A stretch of DNA of 52,047 bases from Bacilli bacterium. Lineage in GTDB: Bacteria > Bacillota_I > Bacilli_A > RF39 > UBA660. Of the stretch, positions 15,183 to 23,768 are shown piece by piece; positions within the stretch are counted from its first letter, which is position 1; every line of letters begins with the position of its first letter. Position numbers and translations under genes: made by a program. The stretch is taken from assembly GCA_017477845.1 (NCBI GenBank), contig JAFUTR010000004.1, positions 1 to 52,047 of the forward strand. Direction: 5' to 3'. The notes under the pieces were generated by a model. That model searched no databases, was not told where the DNA came from, and saw only the letters and a list, made by a program, of their open reading frames with translations.

Positions 15183-16850
15183 GTGACAGATAAAGAATTA
15201 GCGGAATTATTATTCCCAAACGTAGATAAAACACCAGAGGATTATGAAAAAATATATCCTAAAAGAAACCTAAAAGAAGGTGCTGTAGTATCTCGTTTTG
15301 CACCAAGCCCAACAGGATTTGTACATATGGGAAGCCTTCTTACTACTTTAATAGCTAGAAAAATACCTGATGAAACTGATGGAGTATTTATATTAAGAAT
15401 TGAAGATACTGACCAAAAAAGAAGTGTAGAAAATGGAATTGGTGGTATAGTAGATGATTTAAATAACTTCGATATCAAAATTGATGAAGGTGCTCTTGGA
15501 GAAGACTCTTTTGTAGGAGATTATGGACCATATATTCAAAGTCAAAGAAAAGAAATATATGAGTGTTATGCTAAAAGTTTAGTAGAAAGAGGTCTTGCAT
15601 ATCCTTGCTTCTGTAGTGAAGAAGAACTTGACGAAACAAGAAAACTTCAAGAACTAAATAAAGAAAGAATAGGGTATTATGGATCCTTTGCTAAATGTAG
15701 AGATTTATCAAATGAAGAAAGAAAAGAAAGAATACTAAGAGGAGATCCTTATGTAATTAGACTTAAATCTCCTGGAGTATATGAGAAAAAAGTTATATTT
15801 AATGATTTAGTAAGAGGGAAAATTGTTTTTCCTGAAAATGACCTTGATGTCGTATTGATTAAAAGCGATGGACTTCCAATATATCATTTCGCACATGTAG
15901 TAGATGATCACTTAATGAGAACAACTCATGTTCTTCGTGGAGAAGAATGGTTATCAAGTGTTCCAGTTCATATACAATTATTCGACTTATTAGGTTTTGA
16001 ACTTCCTAAATTTGCTCATTTAGGTTTAGTTATGAAAATAGATGAAGAAACTGGTCAAAAAAGAAAACTATCTAAAAGGAAAGATAAAGAAGCTGCTGTT
16101 AGCTATTATCATGAACAAGGAATACCTGTTATGGCAGTTAAACTTTATTTAATGACTATTGGTAACTCTAATTTTGAAGAGTGGTTAAATCAAAATCCTG
16201 GACGTGATTATAATGAATTTAAGTTTGATTTCAAAAAGATGAGTGCATCAGGAAGTTTATTTGATTTAGAAAAACTTATTAATATATCAAGAAACTATAT
16301 AAGTAGACTAACAGCACAAGAAGTATACGATAATGCTTTAAAGTATTATCAAGAATATGATGAAGAATTCTATAATTTATTAGTTAAATATAAAGATTAT
16401 GCAATTAATATGTTTAATATTGAAAGAAATCAAAAGAAACCTAGAAAAGATTATGCTAAATATAGTGATATAAAAGGTTACACTTGGTATATGTTTGATG
16501 AATTATTTGCTAAAGAAGAAAATAAAAAATATGAATATCAGGGAATAACTGATAAAGAAGAAATTAAAAAGATTCTTAAATTATATCTTGAAAAGTATTA
16601 TCATGAAGATGATGATGAACAAACTTGGTTTGAACGATTAAAAGATTTATCTGAAGAGATGGGATACTCAAGAGAAGTAAAAGATTATAAAGAAAATCCT
16701 GATAAATACAAAGGACATGTTGGTGATATAAGTATGGTATTAAGAGTAGCTGTTACAACGAAAGCTCAAACACCTAATTTATATCAGATAATTAAGTTAT
16801 TTGGAAAAGATAGATTAGAGAAGAGATTAAATGAAGTAATTTTAAAATAA
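15183..16850 (+). CDS. gltX: Glutamyl-tRNA synthetase (probably non-discriminating)
   Basis: A 555-residue class I synthetase: SPTGFVHMGSLLTT carries the HIGH-like motif (HMGS), and KRKLSKRKD the KMSKS-like loop. I chose GTG 15183 because AGGAG (15170-15174) fits it; the in-frame ATG at 15144 lies inside the tRNA-Gln 3' end. Its direct linkage to a tRNA-Gln suggests it charges both tRNA-Glu and tRNA-Gln, with an amidotransferase (GatCAB) elsewhere correcting Glu-tRNA-Gln; this is inference, as in most low-GC Firmicutes. It is longer than the E. coli enzyme, as in related Bacilli. The stop lies in a terminator. Confidence 0.94.
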   Translation: MTDKELAELLFPNVDKTPEDYEKIYPKRNLKEGAVVSRFAPSPTGFVHMGSLLTTLIARKIPDETDGVFILRIEDTDQKRSVENGIGGIVDDLNNFDIKIDEGALGEDSFVGDYGPYIQSQRKEIYECYAKSLVERGLAYPCFCSEEELDETRKLQELNKERIGYYGSFAKCRDLSNEERKERILRGDPYVIRLKSPGVYEKKVIFNDLVRGKIVFPENDLDVVLIKSDGLPIYHFAHVVDDHLMRTTHVLRGEEWLSSVPVHIQLFDLLGFELPKFAHLGLVMKIDEETGQKRKLSKRKDKEAAVSYYHEQGIPVMAVKLYLMTIGNSNFEEWLNQNPGRDYNEFKFDFKKMSASGSLFDLEKLINISRNYISRLTAQEVYDNALKYYQEYDEEFYNLLVKYKDYAINMFNIERNQKKPRKDYAKYSDIKGYTWYMFDELFAKEENKKYEYQGITDKEEIKKILKLYLEKYYHEDDDEQTWFERLKDLSEEMGYSREVKDYKENPDKYKGHVGDISMVLRVAVTTKAQTPNLYQIIKLFGKDRLEKRLNEVILK

Positions 16851-16864
16851 TTACTTCTTTTTTT
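16833..16864 (+). terminator. Terminator overlapping the gltX stop
   Basis: GAAGTAATT (16833-16841) pairs with AATTACTTC (16849-16857), followed by a T tract. The stop codon 16848-16850 is at the edge of the right arm. Confidence 0.8.
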
Positions 16865-16882
16865 CGTTTTTTAATGTAAATA

Positions 16883-16891
16883 TGATAGAAT
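16883..16891 (+). promoter_or_regulatory. Extended -10 promoter of the GH25 gene
   Basis: TGATAGAAT lies 15 bases before the ATG at 16907, with GGTGA as ribosome site. Confidence 0.4.
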
Positions 16892-16906
16892 TAAAATGGT
16901 GATAAT

Positions 16907-18112
16907 ATGAGTAAGAAAAAAATAATTTGTGTGGTAGTTATATTTGCTTTTATTATGATTATCGGATTAATATATTTTTTTAATAAAAATAATGCCCAAA
17001 TAGAAAAGAGCTTGGTTGATTTAGGAGAAGCAAACTTAATAAAAGATAATATTGAAGTATATGATGAAGTATTACTTAGTGATATTGTTGATTTAAATGG
17101 TAAAAAACTTATTAATGATTATAAAATAGATACATCTAAAGTTGGAAATATTAAACTTGATATAAATTATTATGACTCTGATAATAATGAAAGAAGTGGA
17201 TTTATTGATGTGGAAATTAAAGATTTAGTTCCACCTGTTATTAATATCGGTAAAAGTTATAATCATATAATAGATACAGATTTTACATTTGAAGGAGACA
17301 TTTTATGTGCAGATAATTATGATAAAAATGTAAGATGTGGGATACTTGGTGATTATGATTTAGATAAACTTGGTTCAAACAATGTTAAAGTGTTTGCAAC
17401 TGATTCAAGTGGTAATAGGACAGAAAAAGATATAGTAATAAATGTTATTGAGAAACCATCATCAGCAAATAAAAAAAGGGAATATATAAACCTTGAAAAT
17501 GTAATTAGTAATCTTGATGATGAAGAAATAATGATAGATGTTTCAAAGTGGCAAGGTGAAATAGATTGGGAAAAAGTACATGAAGCAGGTATTAATTATG
17601 CAATGATGAGGCTTGGAACTCAAAAAGCAATTGATGAAGAATCAGTTGTTGACCAATATTTTGAAAGAAATATAAAAGAAGCAAGAAAAAATGGTATCAA
17701 AGTAGGGGTATATTATTTCTCTTATGCTAATGATGTTGATGACGCAAAAATTCAAGCAGAATGGGTTGTTGATATTTTAAAAGATTATAAAATTGATTTA
17801 CCTGTTACTTTTGACTGGGAATGTTTTGGATACTTTAATCAGTTTAATTTAAACATTCATGAATTAAATCAAATATCTAAAACTTTTTATGAAATTATAA
17901 AAGATAATGGCTATGACGTTATGCAGTATGGAAGTAAAAATACGCTTTTAAATTTTTGGGATACTACTAATATAAAAGTGTGGCTTGCTCATTATACAGA
18001 AAAAACTGATTATGATAAGGCTTATGTAATGTGGCAGTTTAGTGATAGTGGTAAAGTTCCTGGAATAAAAGATCCAGTTGATTTAAATTATATTTATTTA
18101 AAAAACTTTTAA
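16907..18112 (+). CDS. GH25 lysozyme-type muramidase with N-terminal Ig-like domains, membrane anchored
   Basis: A 401-residue protein: N-terminal membrane anchor (about 5-24), a beta-rich region of one or two bacterial Ig/cadherin-like domains (to about 190; pattern GDYDLDKLGSNNVKVFATDSSGN), and a C-terminal GH25 muramidase domain. The catalytic barrel shows IDVSKWQGEIDWEKV, GVYYFSYA and VTFDWECF with the acidic catalytic residues. It should cleave the MurNAc-GlcNAc bond of peptidoglycan outside the cell. GH25 enzymes serve wall remodelling, phage lysis or competition; absence of phage genes and the membrane tether favour remodelling. Confidence 0.9.
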   Translation: MSKKKIICVVVIFAFIMIIGLIYFFNKNNAQIEKSLVDLGEANLIKDNIEVYDEVLLSDIVDLNGKKLINDYKIDTSKVGNIKLDINYYDSDNNERSGFIDVEIKDLVPPVINIGKSYNHIIDTDFTFEGDILCADNYDKNVRCGILGDYDLDKLGSNNVKVFATDSSGNRTEKDIVINVIEKPSSANKKREYINLENVISNLDDEEIMIDVSKWQGEIDWEKVHEAGINYAMMRLGTQKAIDEESVVDQYFERNIKEARKNGIKVGVYYFSYANDVDDAKIQAEWVVDILKDYKIDLPVTFDWECFGYFNQFNLNIHELNQISKTFYEIIKDNGYDVMQYGSKNTLLNFWDTTNIKVWLAHYTEKTDYDKAYVMWQFSDSGKVPGIKDPVDLNYIYLKNF

Positions 18113-18116
18113 AATG

Positions 18117-18125
18117 TGATATAGT
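18117..18125 (+). promoter_or_regulatory. Possible extended -10 before the TraB/GumN gene
   Basis: TGATATAGT, just after the GH25 stop and 16 bases before the ATG at 18142; AGGAGGAT is the ribosome site. The box is imperfect. Confidence 0.35.
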
Positions 18126-18141
18126 TTATTAGGAGGATAGG

Positions 18142-19158
18142 ATGGAAGAAGTAAAAGAAATAAACGATAAAAAAAATAATAAATTATTGATAAGAATTAT
18201 CGCTATCTTATTAATAATAGCAATTTTTGTATGTTCTTGGTTTTTGTTTGGAAGAAGTACTACTGAAGAGAAAAGTGATAAAGAAGATAATCAAAAATTT
18301 GAAATAAAAAAGGAAAATATTACACCTTTGATGTATAAAATTACTAAAGATGGAAGTGATAATGTAATTTATCTATTTGGAAGTATGCACCTTGTAAATT
18401 TAAATGAATTTGATTTTCCAGAATATGTAATGAATGCTTATAATGATAGTAATTATTTGGCATGCGAATTTGACTTAATTGAATATGAAAGAAATCTTGA
18501 TACATCTAAGTATATTGAAGAATTAATGTATAAAGATGGTACTACTATTAAAGATCATATAAGTGGAGAAACTTATACAAAATTAGTTAAGTTTTTACAA
18601 GAACATTATACTTATAATGAAAGGCTAGATTATTTTACTGCATATTATTTTGAAAGTTTAATATCTAATATGATTTATAAAGATTCTGGAATAAAATCAT
18701 CTGGAGTGGACACATATTTTTTGAAAAAAGCTAAAGAAGATAATAAAATAATTTTAGAAGTTGAAACACCAGAATTTCAACAAAGTATTTTAACTGGATT
18801 CCCAGATAGACTTTATGAAATGTCTATACTTGATATGATTGACAATTATGAAGAATCTATTGCTGATGCAAAAACACTTTATAAAGCATGGAAAGATGGA
18901 GATGTCGATAAGTTAATTGAACTTGAAAAAGATATTGATGATGATAGAGAATATACAGAAGAAGATTTAAAGTTAATTGAAGAATATAATAAAAAACTAT
19001 TAACTGATAGAAATATTTTAATGACTGATAAGTTAGTTGAATACTTTACAAAAGAAGAAGATGTCTTTTATATGGTAGGTGCTGCCCATTTAGTAGGGGA
19101 TGATGGTATTGCTAAATTATTAGAACAAAGAGGATTTAATGTTACTCTTGTAAATTAA
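18142..19158 (+). CDS. TraB/GumN-family membrane-anchored protein (Tiki-like metalloprotease fold)
   Basis: A 338-residue protein with a short cytoplasmic head, one membrane helix (about 18-36) and an outward TraB/GumN domain. Family marks are IYLFGSMHLV near the domain start (G-x-x-H), ACEFDL, and the C-terminal FYMVGAAHLVGDDGI (second G-x-x-H) followed by LLEQRGF. Eukaryotic relatives (Tiki) are metal-dependent proteases; bacterial GumN-like proteins are thought to be hydrolases, with unknown targets. It follows the GH25 gene closely and may be partly co-transcribed. Confidence 0.85.
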   Translation: MEEVKEINDKKNNKLLIRIIAILLIIAIFVCSWFLFGRSTTEEKSDKEDNQKFEIKKENITPLMYKITKDGSDNVIYLFGSMHLVNLNEFDFPEYVMNAYNDSNYLACEFDLIEYERNLDTSKYIEELMYKDGTTIKDHISGETYTKLVKFLQEHYTYNERLDYFTAYYFESLISNMIYKDSGIKSSGVDTYFLKKAKEDNKIILEVETPEFQQSILTGFPDRLYEMSILDMIDNYEESIADAKTLYKAWKDGDVDKLIELEKDIDDDREYTEEDLKLIEEYNKKLLTDRNILMTDKLVEYFTKEEDVFYMVGAAHLVGDDGIAKLLEQRGFNVTLVN

Positions 19159-19174
19159 AAATGAAAAAATAAAG

Positions 19175-19203
19175 TTGTCTAGATATTAATTTTGTGTTAA
19201 AAT
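19175..19203 (+). promoter_or_regulatory. Promoter of tRNA-Glu
   Basis: TTGTCT at 19175-19180 and TAAAAT at 19198-19203 with a 17-base spacer, 20 bases before the tRNA. Confidence 0.6.
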
Positions 19204-19223
19204 ACTTCTAGAAACTTTTTTAT

Positions 19224-19300
19224 GGCTCGTTGGTGAAGTGGCTTAACACATTGCCCTCTCAAGGCAACATTCATGGATTCGAATTCCATACGAGTCACCA
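19224..19300 (+). tRNA. tRNA-Glu (CTC anticodon)
   Basis: A 77-base cloverleaf with encoded CCA: acceptor GGCTCGT/ACGAGTC (one G-T pair), anticodon stem TTGCC/GGCAA around CTCTCAA (anticodon CTC), T loop TTCGAAT. It reads GAG; a TTC-anticodon isoacceptor must exist elsewhere for the far commoner GAA. Confidence 0.93.
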
Positions 19301-19310
19301 TTTAGAAATT

Positions 19311-19338
19311 AACCCTTATTTATTAAGGGTTTTAATTT
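19311..19338 (+). terminator. Terminator after tRNA-Glu
   Basis: AACCCTTA (19311-19318) pairs perfectly with TAAGGGTT (19324-19331) around TTTAT, then T-rich sequence. Confidence 0.8.
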
Positions 19339-19400
19339 GCCTATCTTTACAAATTCAAGATTTTGTAGTATAATAGCCAACTAGTTTGAGGGTGGTTAGA

Positions 19401-21455
19401 ATGAATATAAAGGATAATGAAGAACAAATATATTTAGATAAAACAATGGATATAATAAAAAAAGAAATAAGTAAGCAAGAAGATACTTGTGAAAGTGGAA
19501 TTGAATATATTCAAGAATTAAGTAAATATCATTGGGAAAATAAAGAAACTATGGATGATATTGAATTTGCAAATAGTGTTCATTTTATTAATCATAGTGC
19601 ACTTTTAACTAATAATCAGATTGATAGGTTGAGAAAACTTAGAAGATCTTTGAAAAATCCATTTTTTGGAAAAATAGAAGTTGACTTTGATGATGATGAA
19701 GTTGAAAGTATATACATTGGGTTTACCGATATAATGGATAGTTATGATCAAGTTGTAAGTGATTGGAGAAGTCCAATAGCAACTTTGTTTTATAACTCTA
19801 AACTAGGAAACACCCATTATGATGCACCTATGGGAAGAATAGATTGTAAACTTTTAAATAGAAAACAAATTAAGATTTCTAATGGAAAGATAGAAAGAGT
19901 TGTAGAAAGTGATATTCATTTAGGTGACGATGAGTTACAAGAAGTTTTAAGTAAATCTAGTGATGGAAAAATGAAAAATATTGTTACTACTATACAAGAA
20001 GAGCAAAATAATGTTATAAGAAATGTTAAAGACAAAAAACTAATTGTTCAAGGTTGTGCTGGCAGTGGAAAAACTAGTGTTGCACTTCATAGGCTTGCTT
20101 TTTTATTGTTTAACGATAAAAAATCAAATTCTTCAAATATGCTTATCTTATCTCCTAGTGATACATTTTCAAAATATATATCTAATGTCTTACCTGATTT
20201 AGGAGAAAGTAATGTTATGGAAACTACTTTTTCTGACTTTGCAAATGCTTTTATTAATAGATTTGATAAAATAGAGTCTTATACTGAATTTGTATCAAAG
20301 TATTATGATGAATTAAATAGTGAAGGGGAAAATAAACTAAATAAATTTAAATTCTCTAGCTTATACAAAGATGCTATACAAAAATTTATAGTAAAAGAAA
20401 CTGATACTTATAGATTTAATAATAATGTAATAATTGGAGATGTAATTATTCCATATGGAGTTTTAAATACCTTATTAGCATCATCAGCATATAAGAATTT
20501 TGGGTTGCAAGAAAGACTTGATTTATTAGCAGATGATGTTAAAACTTTGTCTAAAAAATATGCTAATTTTAATAGTAATAGTATTAGAAAAGTTTTAGAA
20601 AAAGAATTAATAAATAAAAGAGTTGATCCAAGAATTTTATATAATAGATTTTTAGAGTCAGATGAATTTAGAGAAGCATATGGTAAAAAAGGAAATAAAC
20701 TTAATAAGAAATTACTAAGTTATGCTGACTTATCTGGAATGCTTTACTTATATTTTGAAATAGTTGGATATCCAGATAATAATATTATTCATCATTTAGT
20801 AATTGATGAAGCTCAAGACTATTCACCAATACAAGTAGAAATGATTTCTAAAATGTTTAAAGGAGCATCAATAACTTTACTTGGTGATTGTAATCAAACA
20901 ATTAATCCTTATCATAAATATAAATCTTTAAAAGAAATGCAAGATATAATTAAGGACTCTAAATATGTTGAACTTAATAAAGCATATAGATCAAGCCCTG
21001 AAATTATGAATTATGTAAGTAAAATAATTGATGATGATAAAATAATACCTGTTAGAAATAGTAACAATAAAGAGATTAAAGTTAAAGAAGTTTCAAAAGA
21101 TGAGTTATATAAGAAATTAGTAAGTGACTTGTTAACACTTAAAGAAAATGGTGCAAAAAGAATATGTATTATTACTAAGAGTACTAAAGAGTCTAAAGCA
21201 ATATTTGACACTTTAAAAGATACTGTAGATGATTTAACTGTTATAAACGAGAATAATGATTTAACTGATACATGTATTTCCCCATCATATTTAGCTAAAG
21301 GGCTAGAATTTGATGCTGTAATATTGTATAATGATATTGAAAACACATATAATAGTGAAGATAAATATTTATATTATGTGGCATGTACTAGAGCTCAACA
21401 TGATTTAATTATTTATAATGAGCCAGATGATATTAAGAAGAAAGTTTTGAGGTAA
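19401..21455 (+). CDS. helD: HelD-type UvrD-like ATPase (RNA polymerase recycling factor)
   Basis: A 684-residue SF1 helicase-like ATPase. A charged N-terminal coiled-coil (about 1-90) is followed by the HelD-specific YIGFTDIMDSYDQVVSDWRSP region, then Walker A GCAGSGKTS (218-226), a Walker B-type HLVIDEAQDYSP, the GDCNQTI motif, NKAYRSSPEI and YVACTRAQHDLIIY. In Gram-positives HelD enters RNA polymerase through its coiled-coil arms and releases it from stalled complexes. ATG 19401 follows GAGGGTGG; a TTG at 19386 precedes it. A small membrane-like protein follows 4 bases downstream. Confidence 0.92.
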   Translation: MNIKDNEEQIYLDKTMDIIKKEISKQEDTCESGIEYIQELSKYHWENKETMDDIEFANSVHFINHSALLTNNQIDRLRKLRRSLKNPFFGKIEVDFDDDEVESIYIGFTDIMDSYDQVVSDWRSPIATLFYNSKLGNTHYDAPMGRIDCKLLNRKQIKISNGKIERVVESDIHLGDDELQEVLSKSSDGKMKNIVTTIQEEQNNVIRNVKDKKLIVQGCAGSGKTSVALHRLAFLLFNDKKSNSSNMLILSPSDTFSKYISNVLPDLGESNVMETTFSDFANAFINRFDKIESYTEFVSKYYDELNSEGENKLNKFKFSSLYKDAIQKFIVKETDTYRFNNNVIIGDVIIPYGVLNTLLASSAYKNFGLQERLDLLADDVKTLSKKYANFNSNSIRKVLEKELINKRVDPRILYNRFLESDEFREAYGKKGNKLNKKLLSYADLSGMLYLYFEIVGYPDNNIIHHLVIDEAQDYSPIQVEMISKMFKGASITLLGDCNQTINPYHKYKSLKEMQDIIKDSKYVELNKAYRSSPEIMNYVSKIIDDDKIIPVRNSNNKEIKVKEVSKDELYKKLVSDLLTLKENGAKRICIITKSTKESKAIFDTLKDTVDDLTVINENNDLTDTCISPSYLAKGLEFDAVILYNDIENTYNSEDKYLYYVACTRAQHDLIIYNEPDDIKKKVLR

Positions 21456-21459
21456 TTAA

Positions 21460-21654
21460 ATGATTAAGAATTTAAAAATTAATGAAGGTGTTAATGATTT
21501 AAGAAATCTAGGTCAAATGTTTTTAGACCTTGGAGTTGTTAATTTAGTTCTTTCTAAAAGTGGAGTTTTATTAGGTGCCGTAAGTGGTTTTATGATTGGT
21601 AATTACTATGTAAGAAAGAATAATGCTAAGAAATTAGAAAAAACTTTGAAGTAA
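21460..21654 (+). CDS. Small protein of unknown function with a glycine-containing hydrophobic segment
   Basis: A 64-residue basic protein beginning 4 bases after helD, with its ribosome site GAGGTA overlapping the helD stop. The centre (about 22-50) is hydrophobic with spaced glycines (GVLLGAVSGFMIGNYY), compatible with one weak membrane helix, and the ends are lysine-rich. I recognise no family. The tight spacing suggests co-translation with HelD, and a terminator follows it. Confidence 0.65.
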   Translation: MIKNLKINEGVNDLRNLGQMFLDLGVVNLVLSKSGVLLGAVSGFMIGNYYVRKNNAKKLEKTLK

Positions 21655-21659
21655 GTAAT

Positions 21660-21690
21660 AAAAGTGCTGTAGAAATATAGCATTTTTATT
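21660..21690 (+). terminator. Terminator of the helD operon
   Basis: AAAAGTGCTGTA pairs with TATAGCATTTTT (with G-T pairs) around a short loop and ends in a long T tract (21660-21690). Confidence 0.65.
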
Positions 21691-21700
21691 TTTTTATTAA

Positions 21701-21727
21701 TTAGCAATCTATGTTGACAAGTGCTAA
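21701..21727. promoter_or_regulatory. CIRCE operator (HrcA site) of htpG
   Basis: TTAGCAATC (21701-21709), nine bases, AAGTGCTAA (21719-21727). The consensus is TTAGCACTC-N9-GAGTGCTAA; the right half deviates once and the left half once. It overlaps the -35 box of the htpG promoter, the usual place for HrcA repression. A perfectly symmetric version lies before clpB in this window. Confidence 0.82.
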
Positions 21728-21742
21728 AAATAGTGTTAACAT
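21714..21742 (+). promoter_or_regulatory. htpG promoter
   Basis: TTGACA (21714-21719), 17-base spacer, TAACAT (21737-21742) with TG before it. It is embedded in the CIRCE element, so HrcA binding should block it. Confidence 0.7.
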
Positions 21743-21778
21743 TGTTTTTGTAGGTATAAAAGGAAAGGTGATTAATAA

Positions 21779-23647
21779 ATGAAAAAGAAACAATTTAAAG
21801 CAGAATCAAAGAGACTTCTTGATTTAATGATTAATTCAATTTATACAAATAAAGAAATATTTTTAAGGGAACTAATATCTAATGCAAGTGATGCGATTGA
21901 TAAACTTTATTATAAGTCTTTAACAGATCGTAAAGTAAAATTAGAAAAAGAAGATTTTTATATTAAAATTGACTTGGATAAAGATAAGAATACACTTACT
22001 ATTAGAGATAATGGTATAGGAATGAATGAAGAAGAGTTGGAGGAAAACTTAGGTACAATTGCACAGTCTGGAACTCTTTTATTTAAAGAAGAAAATAAAA
22101 ATAAGGAAACAGAGTGTATTGGACAATTTGGAGTAGGTTTTTATTCAGCTTTCATGGTAAGTGATGAAATAGAAGTTAAAAGTAAAAAGTTTGGTGAAGA
22201 TAAAGCCTATATTTGGAAATCTAGTGGAGTAGATGGCTATACAATTGATGAATGTAAAAAAGATGAATATGGTACAGAAATTACTCTTCATTTAAAAGAT
22301 GATACTGATGATGATAAATATTCTAAATATAGTGATGAGTTTACTATTGAAGGACTTGTTAAAAAGTATTCTGATTATATTAAATATCCAATTAAAATGG
22401 ATTTAACTCATGAGCATCAAGATAAAGATGGAAAGAGTGAAAAACATACTGAAGAACAGGTATTGAATAGTATGATTCCATTATGGAAAAAGAACAAAAA
22501 TGAAGTAAGTGAAGATGACTATAATGCTTTTTATATGGATAAATTTTATGATTATGAGAAGCCATTAAGTATAATACATAGCAGTGTAGAGGGAAAAATC
22601 TCATATAATGCTTTGATGTATATTCCTTCAAAAGCACCATTTGATTTTTATAATAAAGATTATGAAAAGGGACTTGAGCTATATTCTAATGGAGTTCTAA
22701 TAATGGAGAAATGTGGAGATTTGCTTCCAGATTATTTCAGTTTTGTTAAAGGACTAGTTGATACACCTGACGTTTCACTTAATATTTCACGTGAGATTTT
22801 GCAGCAAGATACACAAGTTAAAAATATTGCTAAAAGTATTGAAACTAAGATTAAAAAAGAACTTGAAAGTATGCTTTCAGAAAGACGTGAAGATTATGAA
22901 AAATTCTTTAAAGTATTTGGTATTAATTTAAAATTTGGTATATATAATGGATTTGGGCAAAATAAAGATGTTTTAAAAGACTTGTTGATGTTTTATTCAT
23001 CAAAAGATAAAAAGTTAACTACTTTAAAAGAATATGTTGAAAGAATGAAGGAAGGGCAAGATAAAATTTATTATGCTTGTGGAGAAACAATTGATAAAAT
23101 TGACTTACTTCCTCAAACAGAAAAATTAAAAGAAAAAAATTATGAAATATTATATTTTACTGAATATGTAGATGAGTTTGCTATCCAAATGCTTATGGAT
23201 TATGATGGTAAAAAATTTGTTAATATTTCTTCTGAAAATTTGGATCTTGATTCAAAAGAGGAAAAAGAAGAATTAGAAAAAGCCAATAAAGAATGCAAAG
23301 ATATGTTTGATTTGATGAAAGGTGAAATAGATGTTAAGAGTGTAAGATTTACTAAGAAATTAAAAAATCACCCAGTATGCTTGACAACTGAGGGTAATGT
23401 TTCTGTTGAGATGGAGAAGGTAATTAATGCAATGCCTACTAATGAAACAGTTAAAGCAGAGAAGGTTCTTGAAATAAATGAAGATCATCCAATTGTAAAT
23501 AAATTAAAGAAGTTATATGAAACTGATAAAGAAGAGTTGAAAAAATATACAAAAGTATTATATGCTGGTGCACGACTTATTGAAGGGCTTCCTGTTGATA
23601 ATCCAACTGAAATTACAAATTTGATTTGTGATATAATTACTGAATAA
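21779..23647 (+). CDS. htpG: Molecular chaperone HtpG (Hsp90)
   Basis: A 622-residue Hsp90 of normal bacterial length: the GHKL ATPase domain shows ELISNASDAIDKLYY, DNGIGMNEEEL, GTIAQSGT and GQFGVGFYSAFM; the middle domain follows with NISREILQQD, and the C-terminal dimerization domain ends the protein. It is an ATP-driven cytoplasmic chaperone. A GGAAAGGTGA ribosome site precedes the ATG. The CIRCE element places it under HrcA. In B. subtilis htpG is not a CIRCE gene, so this regulation is a difference worth noting. Confidence 0.97.
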   Translation: MKKKQFKAESKRLLDLMINSIYTNKEIFLRELISNASDAIDKLYYKSLTDRKVKLEKEDFYIKIDLDKDKNTLTIRDNGIGMNEEELEENLGTIAQSGTLLFKEENKNKETECIGQFGVGFYSAFMVSDEIEVKSKKFGEDKAYIWKSSGVDGYTIDECKKDEYGTEITLHLKDDTDDDKYSKYSDEFTIEGLVKKYSDYIKYPIKMDLTHEHQDKDGKSEKHTEEQVLNSMIPLWKKNKNEVSEDDYNAFYMDKFYDYEKPLSIIHSSVEGKISYNALMYIPSKAPFDFYNKDYEKGLELYSNGVLIMEKCGDLLPDYFSFVKGLVDTPDVSLNISREILQQDTQVKNIAKSIETKIKKELESMLSERREDYEKFFKVFGINLKFGIYNGFGQNKDVLKDLLMFYSSKDKKLTTLKEYVERMKEGQDKIYYACGETIDKIDLLPQTEKLKEKNYEILYFTEYVDEFAIQMLMDYDGKKFVNISSENLDLDSKEEKEELEKANKECKDMFDLMKGEIDVKSVRFTKKLKNHPVCLTTEGNVSVEMEKVINAMPTNETVKAEKVLEINEDHPIVNKLKKLYETDKEELKKYTKVLYAGARLIEGLPVDNPTEITNLICDIITE

Positions 23648-23676
23648 GATTCTGTTAATATCAGAATCTTTTTTTG
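23646..23676 (+). terminator. htpG terminator
   Basis: AAGATTCTG (23646-23654) pairs perfectly with CAGAATCTT (23662-23670) and continues into seven or more T; the stop codon overlaps the left arm. Confidence 0.88.
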
Positions 23677-23714
23677 TAAAGGTATGTAAATGAATGTAGA
23701 AAAGTGTCGAATAA

Positions 23715-23745
23715 TTGTCACAAAAATGTAAATATATTATATACT
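23715..23745 (+). promoter_or_regulatory. Possible promoter of the long VanW gene
   Basis: TTGTCA (23715-23720) and TATACT (23740-23745) with a 19-base spacer, 23 bases before the ATG. The spacing is long, and TATATT just upstream is an alternative -10. Confidence 0.4.
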
Positions 23746-23768
23746 TTACTTATAGTGAGGTGACAATT

